A DNA stretch of 64,000 nucleotides from Halonotius pteroides (GCF_003605635.1 NZ_QMDW01000012.1:20234-84233); one strand, 5' to 3'; counted from the stretch's first letter, positions 35,191 to 45,162 are shown. Numbers and translations: made by a program. The notes: generated by a model from the sequence alone, not told the origin.

Positions 35191-36168
35191 TCAACTGTCG
35201 TCTAACGCCAGCGACGCCAGCAGTGCCTCAAGCTGCACCTGTTCGTTCGCGCCCTCGGTAATCCGGTAGTCAGCCTCACCGATCCGCTCCAGCAACCGGA
35301 CGGCCGCCCGCTCGTCGATGCCGAGATCCCACACCGATCGATGTAGTTGGTCGATGATGTCGCCGCCGGCCATCCCGGTGTCGGTCAGCAGCGTGTCGAG
35401 TGTCGCCCGCGATTTGGCGAAATCACCGTTGATCGCATCAGTGATCATCGCCTCGATCTCCTCAGGCCGAGCCGTTGAGGTGATGAGATAAACCGCTTCC
35501 TCGTCGACAATCTCACCCGTCGTGGCGGCGGCCTGGAGGCTGTTGATCGCCCGCCGCATGTCGCCGCCCGCAGCGTAGACCAGGGCCTCCCGGCCGTCGT
35601 CAGTGAGTTCGATATCTTCGATGGCGGCGATCTCGTCGACTTGGGCGGCGATTGCCTCGTCCGACAGCGGCGAAAACCGGAAGACGGCACACCGCGATTG
35701 GATCGGGTCGATGATCTTCGAGGAGTAGTTACAGGAGAGAATGAACCGAGTGTTGTCAGAGAACTGCTCCATCGTCCGGCGTAGTGCTGACTGCGCCGCA
35801 TCTGTGAGCGAGTCTGCCTCATCAAGAAAGATAATCCGGTAGTCGTAGCCGCCGAAGGAGGCCCGCGCGAAGTTCTTGATCCGGTCGCGCACCACGTCGA
35901 TCCCGCGCTGGTCAGAGGCGTTGAGTTCGAGAAAATTGCCCTGCCAGTCGTCGCCGTAGACCTGCCGGGCGATGGCGGTTGCGGCGGTCGTTTTGCCGAT
36001 GCCCGCACCACCCGAAAAGAGGAGATGCGGGAGATCGTGTTGGTCGATGTAGCTCTGGAGGCGTTCGACGATGTCGGCTTGGCCCTTGATGTCGTCGAGG
36101 GTCTGTGGCCGATACTTTTCGATCCAGATCTCTCGGCCGGTGGCCCCCGTGGCGTCGGCGTCGCTCAT
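35191..36168 (-). CDS. rfcS: Replication factor C small subunit
   Basis: The 325-residue AAA+ clamp loader subunit loads PCNA at primer ends. Walker [10 protein letters not shown] (about 53-61), Walker B FLDEADSL (about 117-124), sensor-1 SCNYSSKI and the arginine-finger SRC motif are all present. The start ATG 36168 (MSDADATG) fits haloarchaeal relatives; the 47 residues upstream in the open frame are spurious. It lies convergent to the glycine-zipper gene and divergent from samp2, 102 bp apart. Confidence 0.95.
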   Translation of the reverse strand: MSDADATGATGREIWIEKYRPQTLDDIKGQADIVERLQSYIDQHDLPHLLFSGGAGIGKTTAATAIARQVYGDDWQGNFLELNASDQRGIDVVRDRIKNFARASFGGYDYRIIFLDEADSLTDAAQSALRRTMEQFSDNTRFILSCNYSSKIIDPIQSRCAVFRFSPLSDEAIAAQVDEIAAIEDIELTDDGREALVYAAGGDMRRAINSLQAAATTGEIVDEEAVYLITSTARPEEIEAMITDAINGDFAKSRATLDTLLTDTGMAGGDIIDQLHRSVWDLGIDERAAVRLLERIGEADYRITEGANEQVQLEALLASLALDDS

Positions 36169-36270
36169 ACTGTAGTTGGCGGCCGGGAGGCAGATAAACA
36201 CCCCGAGACCGACTCGGTACACGACACGAGGAGTCGACAACTTTTCGCAGTCGCCGGCGATAGCTGTGGT

Positions 36271-36471
36271 ATGGACGTGACCGTCGAGGTCGTCGGTGAG
36301 ACCACCCATCAGGTGAGCATTGACAACGGGGCAACCTACGCTGACCTGCTGGCAGCGATCAACTACAGCCCACAGGAGGTGTCGGTGCTTGTCGGCGGCA
36401 GCCCAGTCCCCGAAGACCAGTCCGTTGGGGCCGAAACGGTACGGGTCGTCAGGCTGATCAAAGGCGGGTAA
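36271..36471 (+). CDS. samp2: Ubiquitin-like small archaeal modifier protein SAMP2
   Basis: The 66-residue beta-grasp protein ends in the diglycine LIKGG needed for adenylation and conjugation. It is nearly collinear with Haloferax SAMP2 ([10 protein letters not shown]...PEDQSV...RLIKGG). SAMP2 is attached to protein lysines by the E1-like UbaA and also supplies sulfur for tRNA 2-thiolation. Start ATG 36271, immediately after a weak promoter region shared with rfcS. Confidence 0.93.
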   Translation: MDVTVEVVGETTHQVSIDNGATYADLLAAINYSPQEVSVLVGGSPVPEDQSVGAETVRVVRLIKGG

Positions 36472-36540
36472 CAGACCGATCTAGCCCGGCTGACGCGTCG
36501 GGACGGGAGTATTTTTACTCTGGCGTTCGCTACGGCCGGT

Positions 36541-37029
36541 ATGTACTCGACGCCGACAGACCTCTCTATCGAACTCCCAAACGGGGGGCCGGGGCCCGAT
36601 CCGCTCCGCGTCGATCAGGTCGATGCCGATTTTGTCGTTCTCCTGTTTCACCGCGATTTTCACTGTAGCAACTGCCAAACACAGGCCAGCGAGGTCGCCG
36701 CTCGCTACAACGAGTTCCGCCAACACGATGCAGCCATCGTCTCGATCCTGCCGGAGTCAAAAGAGCGAGCCGCCGAGTGGGCCGACAGCTACGACCTCCC
36801 GTTTCCGGTCGTGGCCGATCCCGATAGCAGAACCGCCGACCGGTTCGGCCAACCCGTCCGCTTTGGCGTCCTTGGCAGGCTCCACGATCTGATCGGCCGG
36901 ATGCCGCTGGTGGTGATCATCGACCGCCGCGGCGAGGAGCCACGGCTGGTGTACTCCTATGTCGGTGACGCACCCGGGGATCGCCCGACGGTCGACAGCC
37001 TTCTCTTAGAGCTTGAGCGCAATGTGTAG
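36541..37029 (+). CDS. Peroxiredoxin/redoxin family protein
   Basis: The 162-residue thioredoxin-fold protein has Cys42 and Cys45 in FHCSNCQTQ, a CxxC layout resembling AhpC/TSA-like redoxins more than classical peroxiredoxins, which carry a PxxxT/SxxC motif. It may act as a thiol oxidoreductase or atypical peroxidase. The next gene (GNAT) starts directly after its stop codon, so they are likely co-transcribed. Confidence 0.78.
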   Translation: MYSTPTDLSIELPNGGPGPDPLRVDQVDADFVVLLFHRDFHCSNCQTQASEVAARYNEFRQHDAAIVSILPESKERAAEWADSYDLPFPVVADPDSRTADRFGQPVRFGVLGRLHDLIGRMPLVVIIDRRGEEPRLVYSYVGDAPGDRPTVDSLLLELERNV

Positions 37030-37494
37030 ATGAGCGACCAGGTGTCGATCCGGCGTGGCGATCCGACAGACCGACTCGCCGTTGTCCGGCTGTTCGACGC
37101 CGCGATGCTCGATACTGAGTTCGACCGCCTCAGTCGACAACTCACCGGAACAGACGGAGCGGTTCTCATCGCCACCCGCGGGGAGACACCAGTCGGGGCG
37201 ATCGCCCTCGATTACTCGCCGGCAAGCGACGAGAAGCGAGTCGCTGTCGACGACGATACGGATCCGGTGGGGATCACAGCGATCGCCGTCCAGCGGCGAC
37301 GACGCGACCGCGGGATCGGTCGGACGCTCATCGAAGCGGCTGCCAACCACGTTACACCGCGGCCGCTGACCGCTAGGTTCGACAAGGAGGTACAGCCATT
37401 TTACGACGCCTGTGGCTTCGAGATCGGCTCCCGCGACGATCGGTACTGGGGGATTCGTTGGCCGGAGCCGACGGCGTCGACGGAGACAACTTAG
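37030..37494 (+). CDS. GNAT family N-acetyltransferase
   Basis: A 154-residue acetyltransferase with the acetyl-CoA loop RRRDRGIGRTLI (about 96-107) and a C-terminal FYDACGFEIGSRD. The substrate is unknown. Its stop codon overlaps the convergent stop codon of the methyltransferase gene (shared TTAG at 37491-37494). Confidence 0.85.
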   Translation: MSDQVSIRRGDPTDRLAVVRLFDAAMLDTEFDRLSRQLTGTDGAVLIATRGETPVGAIALDYSPASDEKRVAVDDDTDPVGITAIAVQRRRRDRGIGRTLIEAAANHVTPRPLTARFDKEVQPFYDACGFEIGSRDDRYWGIRWPEPTASTETT

Positions 37495-38561
37495 TAAGGA
37501 GCGTCCGCACCCGCATCGTCGTCATCGAATGGGGTATGTGTTACCCGATACCCCCCATCGGTCGGTTCCACCGATTCGGCCGCGTACAACCGGAGTGATT
37601 GCTCTTGGCTGGTGCGAACAGGCACGTCGTAGTGGGTTGCATCGTAGCTGAACGTCTCGCCGGCGTCGCGTTCGGCGGCGACAAACTCCCGGTGGGCGGC
37701 GAGTCGATCGCTGATGACCTGCCGGGAGAGAGTGGGTGCGTCGTCGATCCGGGCCTCGAAAACCGAGCCGAACGCCGGATCAAGCTCGTAGCCGACGGAG
37801 TTGCGGCCGGCGACGGCCGCTGCCAGCCCGGTTGTGCCGGTGCCAAAAAACGGATCACAGACGGTGTCACCATAGACGCTGTACATATTGATCAGGCGGT
37901 AGGGAAGCCCGAACGGGAAGGCCGCGGAACGATCCCGGAGCTCGGCGGCGGCGAGTGACTGCTCTACCCCCCGGAGGTCAGTCCACAGGTCGGAAAACCA
38001 GCGGTTGCGCTCCTCCCAGAAGTACGCGGCGTTGTACCGTGGCTCCGCGTTGGGCTGAAACGATCGGCGGTCGCCACCGTTGCGGAACGGCAGCACGTAC
38101 TCGTGTTCTAACGTGACGTAAGCGTTAGGCGGTACCATCCCGCTGCCCATGAACTTCGCCGCAGAGTTTGTTGGTTTCCGCCAGATAATCTCGGGGAGTG
38201 GCTCAAAGCCACGGGCGGTGAGCGCGTCGATGATCCGGGCGTGGTTCTGATACACCCGAAACCCACCGTCCAGCGTTCGGGTCGCGTCCCCGATGTTGAT
38301 GCAGGCGATGCCGCCGTCGACGAGCACCCGATCAAGGGCGTCCCAGACGGAGTCAAGGATTGCATGCATCCCCTCGAAAGCGGCCTCGCCGTCGCCCGCA
38401 GCAAGGTGGTCGCCGACGGCCGGATCAAGATCGGTAAACAGCTCGTCCCACATCTCGATCATGGGGTACGGCGGGGAGGTGACGACGAGTTCAACGCTAT
38501 TGTCAGCAAGGCCCGCAAGCCCGCGGGCGTCGTCGATGACAACCCGATGTGTGGTGTCCAT
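37491..38561 (-). CDS. zim: Orphan DNA methyltransferase, CTAG-type (Zim-like)
   Basis: A 356-residue beta-class N4-cytosine/N6-adenine methyltransferase. Motif IV is TSPPYPM near residues 28-34; motif I is the DPFFGTGTTG segment (about 256-265), giving the permuted order of this class. It closely resembles the haloarchaeal CTAG methylase Zim, which has no partner nuclease and marks CTAG sites. No restriction gene is adjacent here. Start ATG 38561 (MDTTHRVV); the 33 codons upstream are unlike the family. Confidence 0.8.
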   Translation of the reverse strand: MDTTHRVVIDDARGLAGLADNSVELVVTSPPYPMIEMWDELFTDLDPAVGDHLAAGDGEAAFEGMHAILDSVWDALDRVLVDGGIACINIGDATRTLDGGFRVYQNHARIIDALTARGFEPLPEIIWRKPTNSAAKFMGSGMVPPNAYVTLEHEYVLPFRNGGDRRSFQPNAEPRYNAAYFWEERNRWFSDLWTDLRGVEQSLAAAELRDRSAAFPFGLPYRLINMYSVYGDTVCDPFFGTGTTGLAAAVAGRNSVGYELDPAFGSVFEARIDDAPTLSRQVISDRLAAHREFVAAERDAGETFSYDATHYDVPVRTSQEQSLRLYAAESVEPTDGGYRVTHTPFDDDDAGADAPY

Positions 38562-38712
38562 CCGTCGACTACCCAGATGGGTGTCACGGGCATAAAATAT
38601 CGCCACCCACAGTGCGGCACGTCTTTGCGTCTGCGTATCGTGGCTCGGATATGGACACACTCGCCAATCCGGTCACGTACGCGCGTGAGAAGCCGACTCC
38701 GAGGTGGAACCT

Positions 38713-39483
38713 GTGAGCCGCAAAGACGAATACTACAACCGCGCCAAACAGGAGGGCTACCGCACGCGAGCGGCCTACAAGCTCAAACAGCTTGATCGGG
38801 GGGCAGATCTCCTGAGCCACGGCGATACCGTCGTCGATCTTGGGGCCGCCCCTGGAGGTTGGCTCCAAGTTGCCGCCGAGGAGGTCGGCGAAACCGGCAC
38901 CGTCGTCGGCGTCGACTTCCAGCGCATCAGGGAGCTTGACCACAGCGCAATCGAGACGATCAAGGGAGATATGACCGAGGAGCGAACAAAAGACAGTCTC
39001 AGCGAGACGATCGGCGAGGGCGGCGCGGATCTCGTCATCTCGGATATGGCACCGAATATGACCGGCGAGTACGATCTCGATCACGCCCGCTCAGTGCATC
39101 TCGCTCGGCAAGCCTTCGGGGTCGCCGAGGATGTGCTGGCGACCGACGGTGATCTTGTGACGAAGGTGTTCCAAGGCCAAGACCTCGACGCACTCCGCGA
39201 GGAGATCGAAGACGGCTTCCAGTACGTCCAGACGATGAACCCTGCGGCCTCCCGGGATAGCTCCTCGGAGGTCTACCTCGTCGGGAAACACCGGCTGACC
39301 GCGCCGATCAGCGTCGGCGAGACCCGTGATGTCGAGATCGTCGATGTCGGCGAGGAGGGTGACGGCGTCGCAGATATAGACGGCTTTACCGTCTTCGTTC
39401 CCGACACAACGACCGGCGACACCGTTGAGGTGGAGATCACGGATATAAAACCAAGCTTTGCGTTCGCCGAACGCGTCGACTAA
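38713..39483 (+). CDS. rlmE: 23S rRNA 2'-O-methyltransferase RlmE/FtsJ with TRAM domain
   Basis: A 256-residue enzyme. The SAM motif is DLGAAPGGW (about 43-51); the catalytic K-D-K-E set includes Lys22-27 region YKLKQL, Asp in ISDMAPN (about 113) and Lys in TKVFQG (about 153). The C-terminal 60 residues form a TRAM RNA-binding domain, typical of archaeal FtsJ. The start is a GTG at 38713 (V/MSRKDEYYN); GTG 38704 would add three residues. Targets the peptidyl-transferase region of 23S rRNA by homology. Confidence 0.9.
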   Translation: MSRKDEYYNRAKQEGYRTRAAYKLKQLDRGADLLSHGDTVVDLGAAPGGWLQVAAEEVGETGTVVGVDFQRIRELDHSAIETIKGDMTEERTKDSLSETIGEGGADLVISDMAPNMTGEYDLDHARSVHLARQAFGVAEDVLATDGDLVTKVFQGQDLDALREEIEDGFQYVQTMNPAASRDSSSEVYLVGKHRLTAPISVGETRDVEIVDVGEEGDGVADIDGFTVFVPDTTTGDTVEVEITDIKPSFAFAERVD

Positions 39484-39595
39484 TCACCCGACAGTCGCCG
39501 GAGTGTTGACACCAACTGTGGGTGTGGAATCGGTACACATCCCGGCCGTGATTGATGAGATTTATGTATGGCCACGTCATCTATCAATTTGCTGC

Positions 39596-39670
<75 letters not shown>

Positions 39671-39733
39671 TCCTGCTTTCTGACATCCGTCGGATAGCTC
39701 AACAGCGTGTTACTACAACCGATGGTAGTGTTG

Positions 39734-40354
39734 TCAGTCCCCATCAGACCCCCATAGCCGTATCATGACGACGCCGAACCCGGCGAGTGTCAACAACAGC
39801 CGCTCGCCGGACTGTACCAGATGGAAGATCCGCTCGACATTTTTTGGCTCCGTGCCACGGCTCGGATCAACGCCGGTGTAGTAGTGGGTGTTGGCAGTTG
39901 TTCCGTGGAACATGTCCGTGTCAACGATCGTCTGCAACAGACCGCGCTGTGTGGAGTACAGAAGGTGACCTGACAGGTCGTAGAACCGATCCTGCAGCGG
40001 CCAGAAGAGATTCACACCGTTGACAGCGCCGTCATAGAGGCTGTGGGCGACAACCATCCCACTAAGGCTTACCCACGCGACCCGAACGCCGGGGTCGCCG
40101 TATCGGCGGCGCAACGCCGACTCCGAGCGGCGGGCGGTATCCCACCAGAGCACGGCCGCGAGTACTGCCGGAAAAACGAGGGTATGAAGATACGCTCTGT
40201 GAGCCCCGGGCAGCCAGATACCAAGCAGCGTGTCAAGATCCGGAACCGCAGCGACGGCCATCACCGTCAGGATCGCCCGGCGGTCAAAACCCGTCCCAAG
40301 GAGGGCCGTTCCGAGAAGGCCCGCGACCGCGATATGGACGAGCGTCGATGGCAT
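39734..40354 (-). CDS. DUF457-type membrane-bound metal-dependent hydrolase
   Basis: The 206-residue multi-pass membrane protein resembles the YdjM/LexA-binding inner-membrane hydrolase family: MPSTLVHIAVAGLLG start, PDLDTLLG (about 39-46) and RAYLHTLVF (about 54-62) carry the His/Asp residues expected to bind metal. A further His pair is in VVAHSLYDG. About five helices. Start ATG 40354. Biochemical role is not established for the family. Confidence 0.8.
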   Translation of the reverse strand: MPSTLVHIAVAGLLGTALLGTGFDRRAILTVMAVAAVPDLDTLLGIWLPGAHRAYLHTLVFPAVLAAVLWWDTARRSESALRRRYGDPGVRVAWVSLSGMVVAHSLYDGAVNGVNLFWPLQDRFYDLSGHLLYSTQRGLLQTIVDTDMFHGTTANTHYYTGVDPSRGTEPKNVERIFHLVQSGERLLLTLAGFGVVMIRLWGSDGD

Positions 40355-40411
40355 AGCCACCGATAGGGAGCAGGCCGATAAGCCGGTTTCGGCGACCGAC
40401 AACCGGGGAGA

Positions 40412-41539
40412 TTAGTATGTCGGACAGCGCAGCGAGGTCGCACTACCGCCAACAACCGGTAACGCGGCGCGATCGGCGTCGACCGCAACGCCGGACGCGT
40501 CCTCGTGGGGGTCGTCGCCATCGGCACCTTCCGTGGCTGTCGAGTACACGGTGAAGGAGCCGTCGATAGCATCGCTAGCACAGAACGCGAGCGCGATCGG
40601 GGTATCCAGCGAGGGGCTGTCGATCGCCCGGGTCACCTCGCCGACGGCGTCGCCGTCGGTGTAGAGTTCGTCGCCGGGCGCACATGGGTCGTCGAGACTG
40701 AGTCCGATCAGGCGTCTGCTTGGTCGACCGCGGTTTTCGACCTTCGAGACGACCTCTTGGCCGATAAAACAACCTTTCTCGAAGTCGACGCCGTGGCGCG
40801 CACCGACCGTATTCGGCAGCACACCATCGAGCTCCGCTTCGAACCGCGGCGTGCCGGCCTCAACGGTCAGAGTCTCCCATGTCTGCTCACCGAATGGCGC
40901 GGCGTTCAGTCCGTGGTTGAGAAGCGTATCGAAGACACCAGGGGCGTCGTCGGCTCCACAGATGATCGTGTAGCCGTCCTCGCCGGTCGGATTGTCGCTG
41001 GCGGCGACCGTGACGCCGGCATCGCCCATCGAGCCGCGGTCGAAGTGGAGTTCCGGCTCCGGCGCGCCCGCGTGGTTGAGCACCGACGCGACCTTTTCGG
41101 TTGCCGAGGGGCCGTGAATGCCGAACACACCGAACTCGGTCGATACGTCATCGATGGCGACATCCTGAACGAAGATCTTCTCCGACCAGTCGGCGACCAA
41201 GGCGTCGACCTGTGTGGGCGGTGTAAACAACAGTAGTTGCTCGTCGGCGTTGTAGATGTAGCAGTCGGTCTCGATTTTGCCCTGTGGATCAAGCACGAAG
41301 GCATAACAGCCCCGACCGTCTGTTGGGGGAACGCGGTTGGTAACAACGTTGTCGACGTACTCGATCCGGTCGTCGCCGGTGACCGAAACGATGCCGTACC
41401 CCAACTCGATAACGCCGACCCCGTTGCGAACCGCCCGATGGGCGACGCGGGGGCGGCCGTAGTGGGCGACGAGTTGCCGACCGCCGCGGTCGAGGTATGT
41501 CGCCCCGAGGTCGTCGTGGTGGGCTCCCGACAGTGTCAT
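40412..41539 (-). CDS. GcvT/YgfZ-like folate-binding protein
   Basis: A 375-residue aminomethyltransferase-fold protein. The Cys-containing signature DFEKGCFIGQEVVSKV (about 258-273) marks YgfZ/IBA57-type proteins, which use tetrahydrofolate to help Fe-S cluster assembly; true glycine-cleavage T proteins differ at this site. The glycine-cleavage system is not adjacent. Start ATG 41539 (MTLSGAHH). Function by homology only. Confidence 0.8.
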   Translation of the reverse strand: MTLSGAHHDDLGATYLDRGGRQLVAHYGRPRVAHRAVRNGVGVIELGYGIVSVTGDDRIEYVDNVVTNRVPPTDGRGCYAFVLDPQGKIETDCYIYNADEQLLLFTPPTQVDALVADWSEKIFVQDVAIDDVSTEFGVFGIHGPSATEKVASVLNHAGAPEPELHFDRGSMGDAGVTVAASDNPTGEDGYTIICGADDAPGVFDTLLNHGLNAAPFGEQTWETLTVEAGTPRFEAELDGVLPNTVGARHGVDFEKGCFIGQEVVSKVENRGRPSRRLIGLSLDDPCAPGDELYTDGDAVGEVTRAIDSPSLDTPIALAFCASDAIDGSFTVYSTATEGADGDDPHEDASGVAVDADRAALPVVGGSATSLRCPTY

Positions 41540-41612
41540 ACAGAGGCGAAGACGCCGGGGGAGTAAAACAACGGCGAACAGATCGACGCACAGACGATGA
41601 AACCGCGACAGC

Positions 41613-41915
41613 TTACAGCCCAAACCGATCGCGGAGCACATCGAGCAGCGAGGGGTCGTCAGGGTCGACATCGGCGGTAGGGTCGGGAACCACCTTGTCG
41701 GCTGGGTGGATCCGAATGGTGCCATTCTCGTCGTTGACAACAATCAGCCCGTCGTCTTTGAGTGCGGCCAGCGCCGACTCAATGCGGTCGATATCGGTGT
41801 CAACGGCCGCCCGGAGTTCGAGAACGGTCATTCCCTCGTCGGCGCGGTCGACGAGCGCGTCGAGGATCCCGACCTCAGCGGCCGGACGATCCCGGTAGGC
41901 GGGCTTGGCTCCCAT
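41613..41915 (-). CDS. DUF6432 family winged-helix-like protein
   Basis: The 100-residue protein has a helix-turn-helix/winged-helix pattern: YRDRPAAEVGILDALVDR, EGMTVLELRAAVDTDIDRIESALAALKDDGLIVV, followed by an acidic tail. Matches haloarchaeal DUF6432 from memory. It is likely a DNA-binding regulator, but no target is known. It lies 73 bp upstream of the GcvT/YgfZ-like gene in the same direction. Confidence 0.75.
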   Translation of the reverse strand: MGAKPAYRDRPAAEVGILDALVDRADEGMTVLELRAAVDTDIDRIESALAALKDDGLIVVNDENGTIRIHPADKVVPDPTADVDPDDPSLLDVLRDRFGL

Positions 41916-42083
41916 CAGTAGTCTCTACTGTCGGAATCGGTTTACATCTACCGCCGGAAGGATCAACACTGCGCATGAAACAGAGAAAATCGCCGACAGC
42001 GACCGACCCACGCAGGCGACAGCGTCAGACAAGCGGCAGACAGAGGGAGTAGCTTTTAGTTGAGTAGTTCGGTATGAACGGTA

Positions 42084-43157
42084 ATGGGACTCCGGTGTCT
42101 GCTCGGCCACGATTTCGATGAGCCCGAGTTACGACGTGAGCGTGAGGAAGACGGCGAGGAAGTCGTCATCACGGTCAGCGAGGAAAAGACCTGTAGTCGG
42201 TGTGGGTACACAAAGACGGTCAGCGAGAACAAGGAGGTTACCTCGATCGAACAGCTCGCCCAAACCGCCGGCGACAGCGAGCCGTCGACCACCGGAACCA
42301 CCGCAACGGCCGAACATACCGGCACAACAGCAGCGACCGGCGAGACAGCCACGGCCGGCGGTGACGCCGCATCGACGACAACCGATGACGACACACCGGC
42401 ACCACCTACCGCTGATACGGGGGTGACCGCAGCCGCCGCCGAGACAACCACGCCGGAGCCGACACCGAGTGCCGATTCGTCGGCTGAGAGCACACACACT
42501 GCGGCCGCCGCCGACACCACAGCAGGCGACGGCGCGGAGCTATTGGATACCGACAACGAGTCTGAACACCCCCCAACAGAGTCGGAGCCGACGACTGGAG
42601 ACGCAACCGAAGACACGGAGTCAACCACGCCACCAACAACGGCCGACGAGAGCGACGATGCCGACGACCAAGACGTGCAGGCGGCCGACGACGACGGGAT
42701 CATTCTCTCAACATCCAACGACGAGTCAAGCGAGGCGGCCACCGGGGAGACGACCGACCGCGAGCCCGGCGAGTGGCCCGACCACGACACCGATTCGTCG
42801 TCAACAACCGGTGAGTGGCCCGAACAGTCCGGCGACGACGAGGGATACGACGCCGAAACGCCGCCTGACCAACAGCCCGACGACGTTACGTTCGGCGGTG
42901 GGTTTACCCCCGAGGTCGAACCTAAATCGGTCGACGACGAGCCGACCGACACCGAGGATGTGATCGAGGAGCCAGTCGACGAGGAGTTCACAAAGGCCGG
43001 CGAGGCATCGCTGTATGAGCCGACTGTCGATGATATCAACACCGAGTTCTACTGCCCGGAGTGTGGCTTCAGCCGCCACGCCGGTGCGTCGTCGATGCGG
43101 GCCGGCGACATCTGTCCGGAGTGTCGACGAGGGTACATCGCCGAGCGTGAACTGTAG
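42084..43157 (+). CDS. DUF7093 family protein, zinc ribbons joined by a disordered linker
   Basis: The 357-residue protein has an N-terminal domain MGLRCLLGHDF with CSRCGYTK near residues 37-44, a roughly 240-residue Thr/Ala/Asp/Ser-rich linker (about 60-300), and a C-terminal double-Cys zinc ribbon (YCPECGF and CPECRRGYI, about 315-352). Family name is from memory. The linker is low-complexity and very acidic. Function unknown; a scaffold or nucleic-acid contact is possible. Confidence 0.75.
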   Translation: MGLRCLLGHDFDEPELRREREEDGEEVVITVSEEKTCSRCGYTKTVSENKEVTSIEQLAQTAGDSEPSTTGTTATAEHTGTTAATGETATAGGDAASTTTDDDTPAPPTADTGVTAAAAETTTPEPTPSADSSAESTHTAAAADTTAGDGAELLDTDNESEHPPTESEPTTGDATEDTESTTPPTTADESDDADDQDVQAADDDGIILSTSNDESSEAATGETTDREPGEWPDHDTDSSSTTGEWPEQSGDDEGYDAETPPDQQPDDVTFGGGFTPEVEPKSVDDEPTDTEDVIEEPVDEEFTKAGEASLYEPTVDDINTEFYCPECGFSRHAGASSMRAGDICPECRRGYIAEREL

Positions 43158-43319
43158 CCCGCGGTTGTGATCGGAAACGGAAGCACGCACACCTGTCGTT
43201 CTGTGTAGCACCCACACCCTCGTCATGTTTCACCGCGCTGTGTCCCGCCGACCGGCCGCACACTCGCCACACAGCAAGTGTCAACGCCACGTCGCGTCGA
43301 GACGATCAGGAGGGTGGTG

Positions 43320-44501
43320 ATGCTCCCGCGACTCAAACTCCAGGTGGCGGCCAACAGCAAGCCACTCACGGTCGGCTTTGTCGTTCTTGGGATCGTGTTG
43401 CTCCTAGGATCAGGCTACGTTCTCCTGACACCACCGGTCGAGGAGCCGGCCCCCCAGCCCGATCCACAGCCCGACCCCCAGCCTGAAACCGAGAGCTTCG
43501 AGACGTTCGGTCTCGATGTTGAGCTGATCGACAGCGCGGTTGTACAGACCGGTTCTCGGGAGTTATCGCCGACGATTTCCGGGCCGAGTTGGCAGGCCTA
43601 CGAGGAGGATGAGGTGCTCACCCGCGCGCCGGCCTACTTTTATGAGTATACACCTGAACTGACGTTCAATGTCACCGCCAACACTACCCGAGACGTAGCT
43701 GTCGAGCTGACAACAAGGCTCGTTCGCGAGGAAACGATCACGACCGATCGTGGTGATGAGGAGAACGAAACGATCGATACGAACAGTCGGTTACTCATGT
43801 ATCGGCAGGATACCGTCACCGATGGGCAGGTGACAAACCGTCGGACGTTCGATGTCCGTGACGATCTTGAGGGCCCCGCCGAGGCGGTCGCTGCCGAATA
43901 CCCGGAGTCGATAACCGCACTCAACACCTCACTGCGACTCACTGTCGACTACCGCACCGAGCCGATCAACGGGACGGTCTACAGCGGGACGGTCAACGTA
44001 ACCCCATCGCTTGAGTCCAACGACGACGCCTACTGGCTCACCGGCGACCAGCAGGTCACTCTCTCGAAAACGCAGACCCGAATCATCGAACCGGCAGCAA
44101 CCAATACAAGCGGGGCTACCGGGCCAACCGGCCCGAGTGAACCTGTGCGGGGAGAACCGAACATGCAGCTTGTCGCGCTGCTGGCGATCCTTGGCGTGGT
44201 CGCGGTTGCCAGCGGCGGTGCGGTCGGCGCAAACGCTCCCCGGCTCGATCAGGAAGCACTTCGCAGGGAGATCGCCCACAACCAGTACAGCGAGTGGATC
44301 TCGGAGGGAGAGCTTCTGTTGGATTCCGACAACGAGTTCGTCTATGTCACCTCGATCGAGGATCTGGTTAACGTCGGTATCGATGCGAACAAGCGCGTGA
44401 TCTACGATCCGGATCTCTCGGTGTACACCGTCTCCGACGGCGGTGTAACCTACTACTACACAACTGAGCCTGCCGATCTCCAACGGTGGGCCCACCTGTG
44501 A
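43320..44501 (+). CDS. DUF5305 family membrane-anchored protein
   Basis: A 393-residue protein with an N-terminal helix (about 17-37), a large extracellular beta-rich domain with a PQPDPQ repeat at its start, and a second helix near residue 285-305 followed by a cytoplasmic tail (YVTSIEDLVNVGIDANKRVIYD). Several Asn-x-Thr/Ser sites suit N-glycosylation. DUF5305 genes often sit beside a signal peptidase I gene, but none is here. An AGGAGG ribosome-binding site at 43308-43313 supports a start at ATG 43320 (GTG 43314/43317 also possible). Confidence 0.8.
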   Translation: MLPRLKLQVAANSKPLTVGFVVLGIVLLLGSGYVLLTPPVEEPAPQPDPQPDPQPETESFETFGLDVELIDSAVVQTGSRELSPTISGPSWQAYEEDEVLTRAPAYFYEYTPELTFNVTANTTRDVAVELTTRLVREETITTDRGDEENETIDTNSRLLMYRQDTVTDGQVTNRRTFDVRDDLEGPAEAVAAEYPESITALNTSLRLTVDYRTEPINGTVYSGTVNVTPSLESNDDAYWLTGDQQVTLSKTQTRIIEPAATNTSGATGPTGPSEPVRGEPNMQLVALLAILGVVAVASGGAVGANAPRLDQEALRREIAHNQYSEWISEGELLLDSDNEFVYVTSIEDLVNVGIDANKRVIYDPDLSVYTVSDGGVTYYYTTEPADLQRWAHL

Positions 44502-44505
44502 GCAG

Positions 44506-45162
44506 CTACTGGTACCCCTCTAGCATCCCTTCGGCGTATTTGGCGATCACGTCAACCTCAACGTGAACCGGATCGCCGACAGCTTTGGCCTGCAGTGTTG
44601 TGAGCTCGTATGTCGTTGGAATGATCGCCGCCTCAAACGTCCCGGCATCGTGGTCGATCTCGGCGACGGTGAGCGAGATCCCATCGAGACAGATCGAGCC
44701 CTTATCAACGATATACTGGTCGTAGTCATCGGGAAGCATAAACGTGAATCGCCAGTCGTCGCCGACCTGTTCGATCGCCTCGATCGTGGTGACGGTGTCG
44801 ACGTGGCCTTGAACGACATGGCCATCAAACCGCCCGTCGGCGGCGAGGGCGCGCTCGATGTTGACGGGGTCGCCGGCGCTGACCTCGCCGAGATACGTCT
44901 TGGCGACCGTTTCGGCCGCAAGAAAAACCTCAAACCACTGCTCGTCGGCGGTCGCGCCGTCGCCGTTGCTGTCGACGTCGTTACCACCGTCGCTGTTAAC
45001 ATCGCCGTAGGCCTCGACTGTGAGGCAGACACCGCTGACACTAATCGACTGTCCGTGTGCAAGATCGGCAAGCCCCGAGGCGCGGATTCGGAGGCGACGG
45101 CCGTCAGCGTTCGCGTCGACAGCGACGACCTCGCCGGCGGTTTCGACGATTCCGGTGAACAT
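44506..45162 (-). CDS. ribE: Riboflavin synthase alpha-type
   Basis: A 218-residue enzyme converting two 6,7-dimethyl-8-ribityllumazine molecules to riboflavin. Two lumazine-binding repeats start MFTGIVE (1-7) and GHVVQGHVD (114-122). A roughly 22-residue Asp/Asn/Gly/Ser-rich insertion (about 53-74) interrupts the first repeat, absent in usual members and probably a surface loop. The bacterial-type synthase is normal for haloarchaea. Convergent with the DUF5305 gene, 4 bp apart. Confidence 0.92.
   Translation of the reverse strand: MFTGIVETAGEVVAVDANADGRRLRIRASGLADLAHGQSISVSGVCLTVEAYGDVNSDGGNDVDSNGDGATADEQWFEVFLAAETVAKTYLGEVSAGDPVNIERALAADGRFDGHVVQGHVDTVTTIEAIEQVGDDWRFTFMLPDDYDQYIVDKGSICLDGISLTVAEIDHDAGTFEAAIIPTTYELTTLQAKAVGDPVHVEVDVIAKYAEGMLEGYQ

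Noticed and set aside
42129..43042. Long minus-strand Ser/Val-rich open frames within the DUF7093 gene
   Set aside because: They arise from the low-complexity Thr/Ala/Asp linker on the coding strand.
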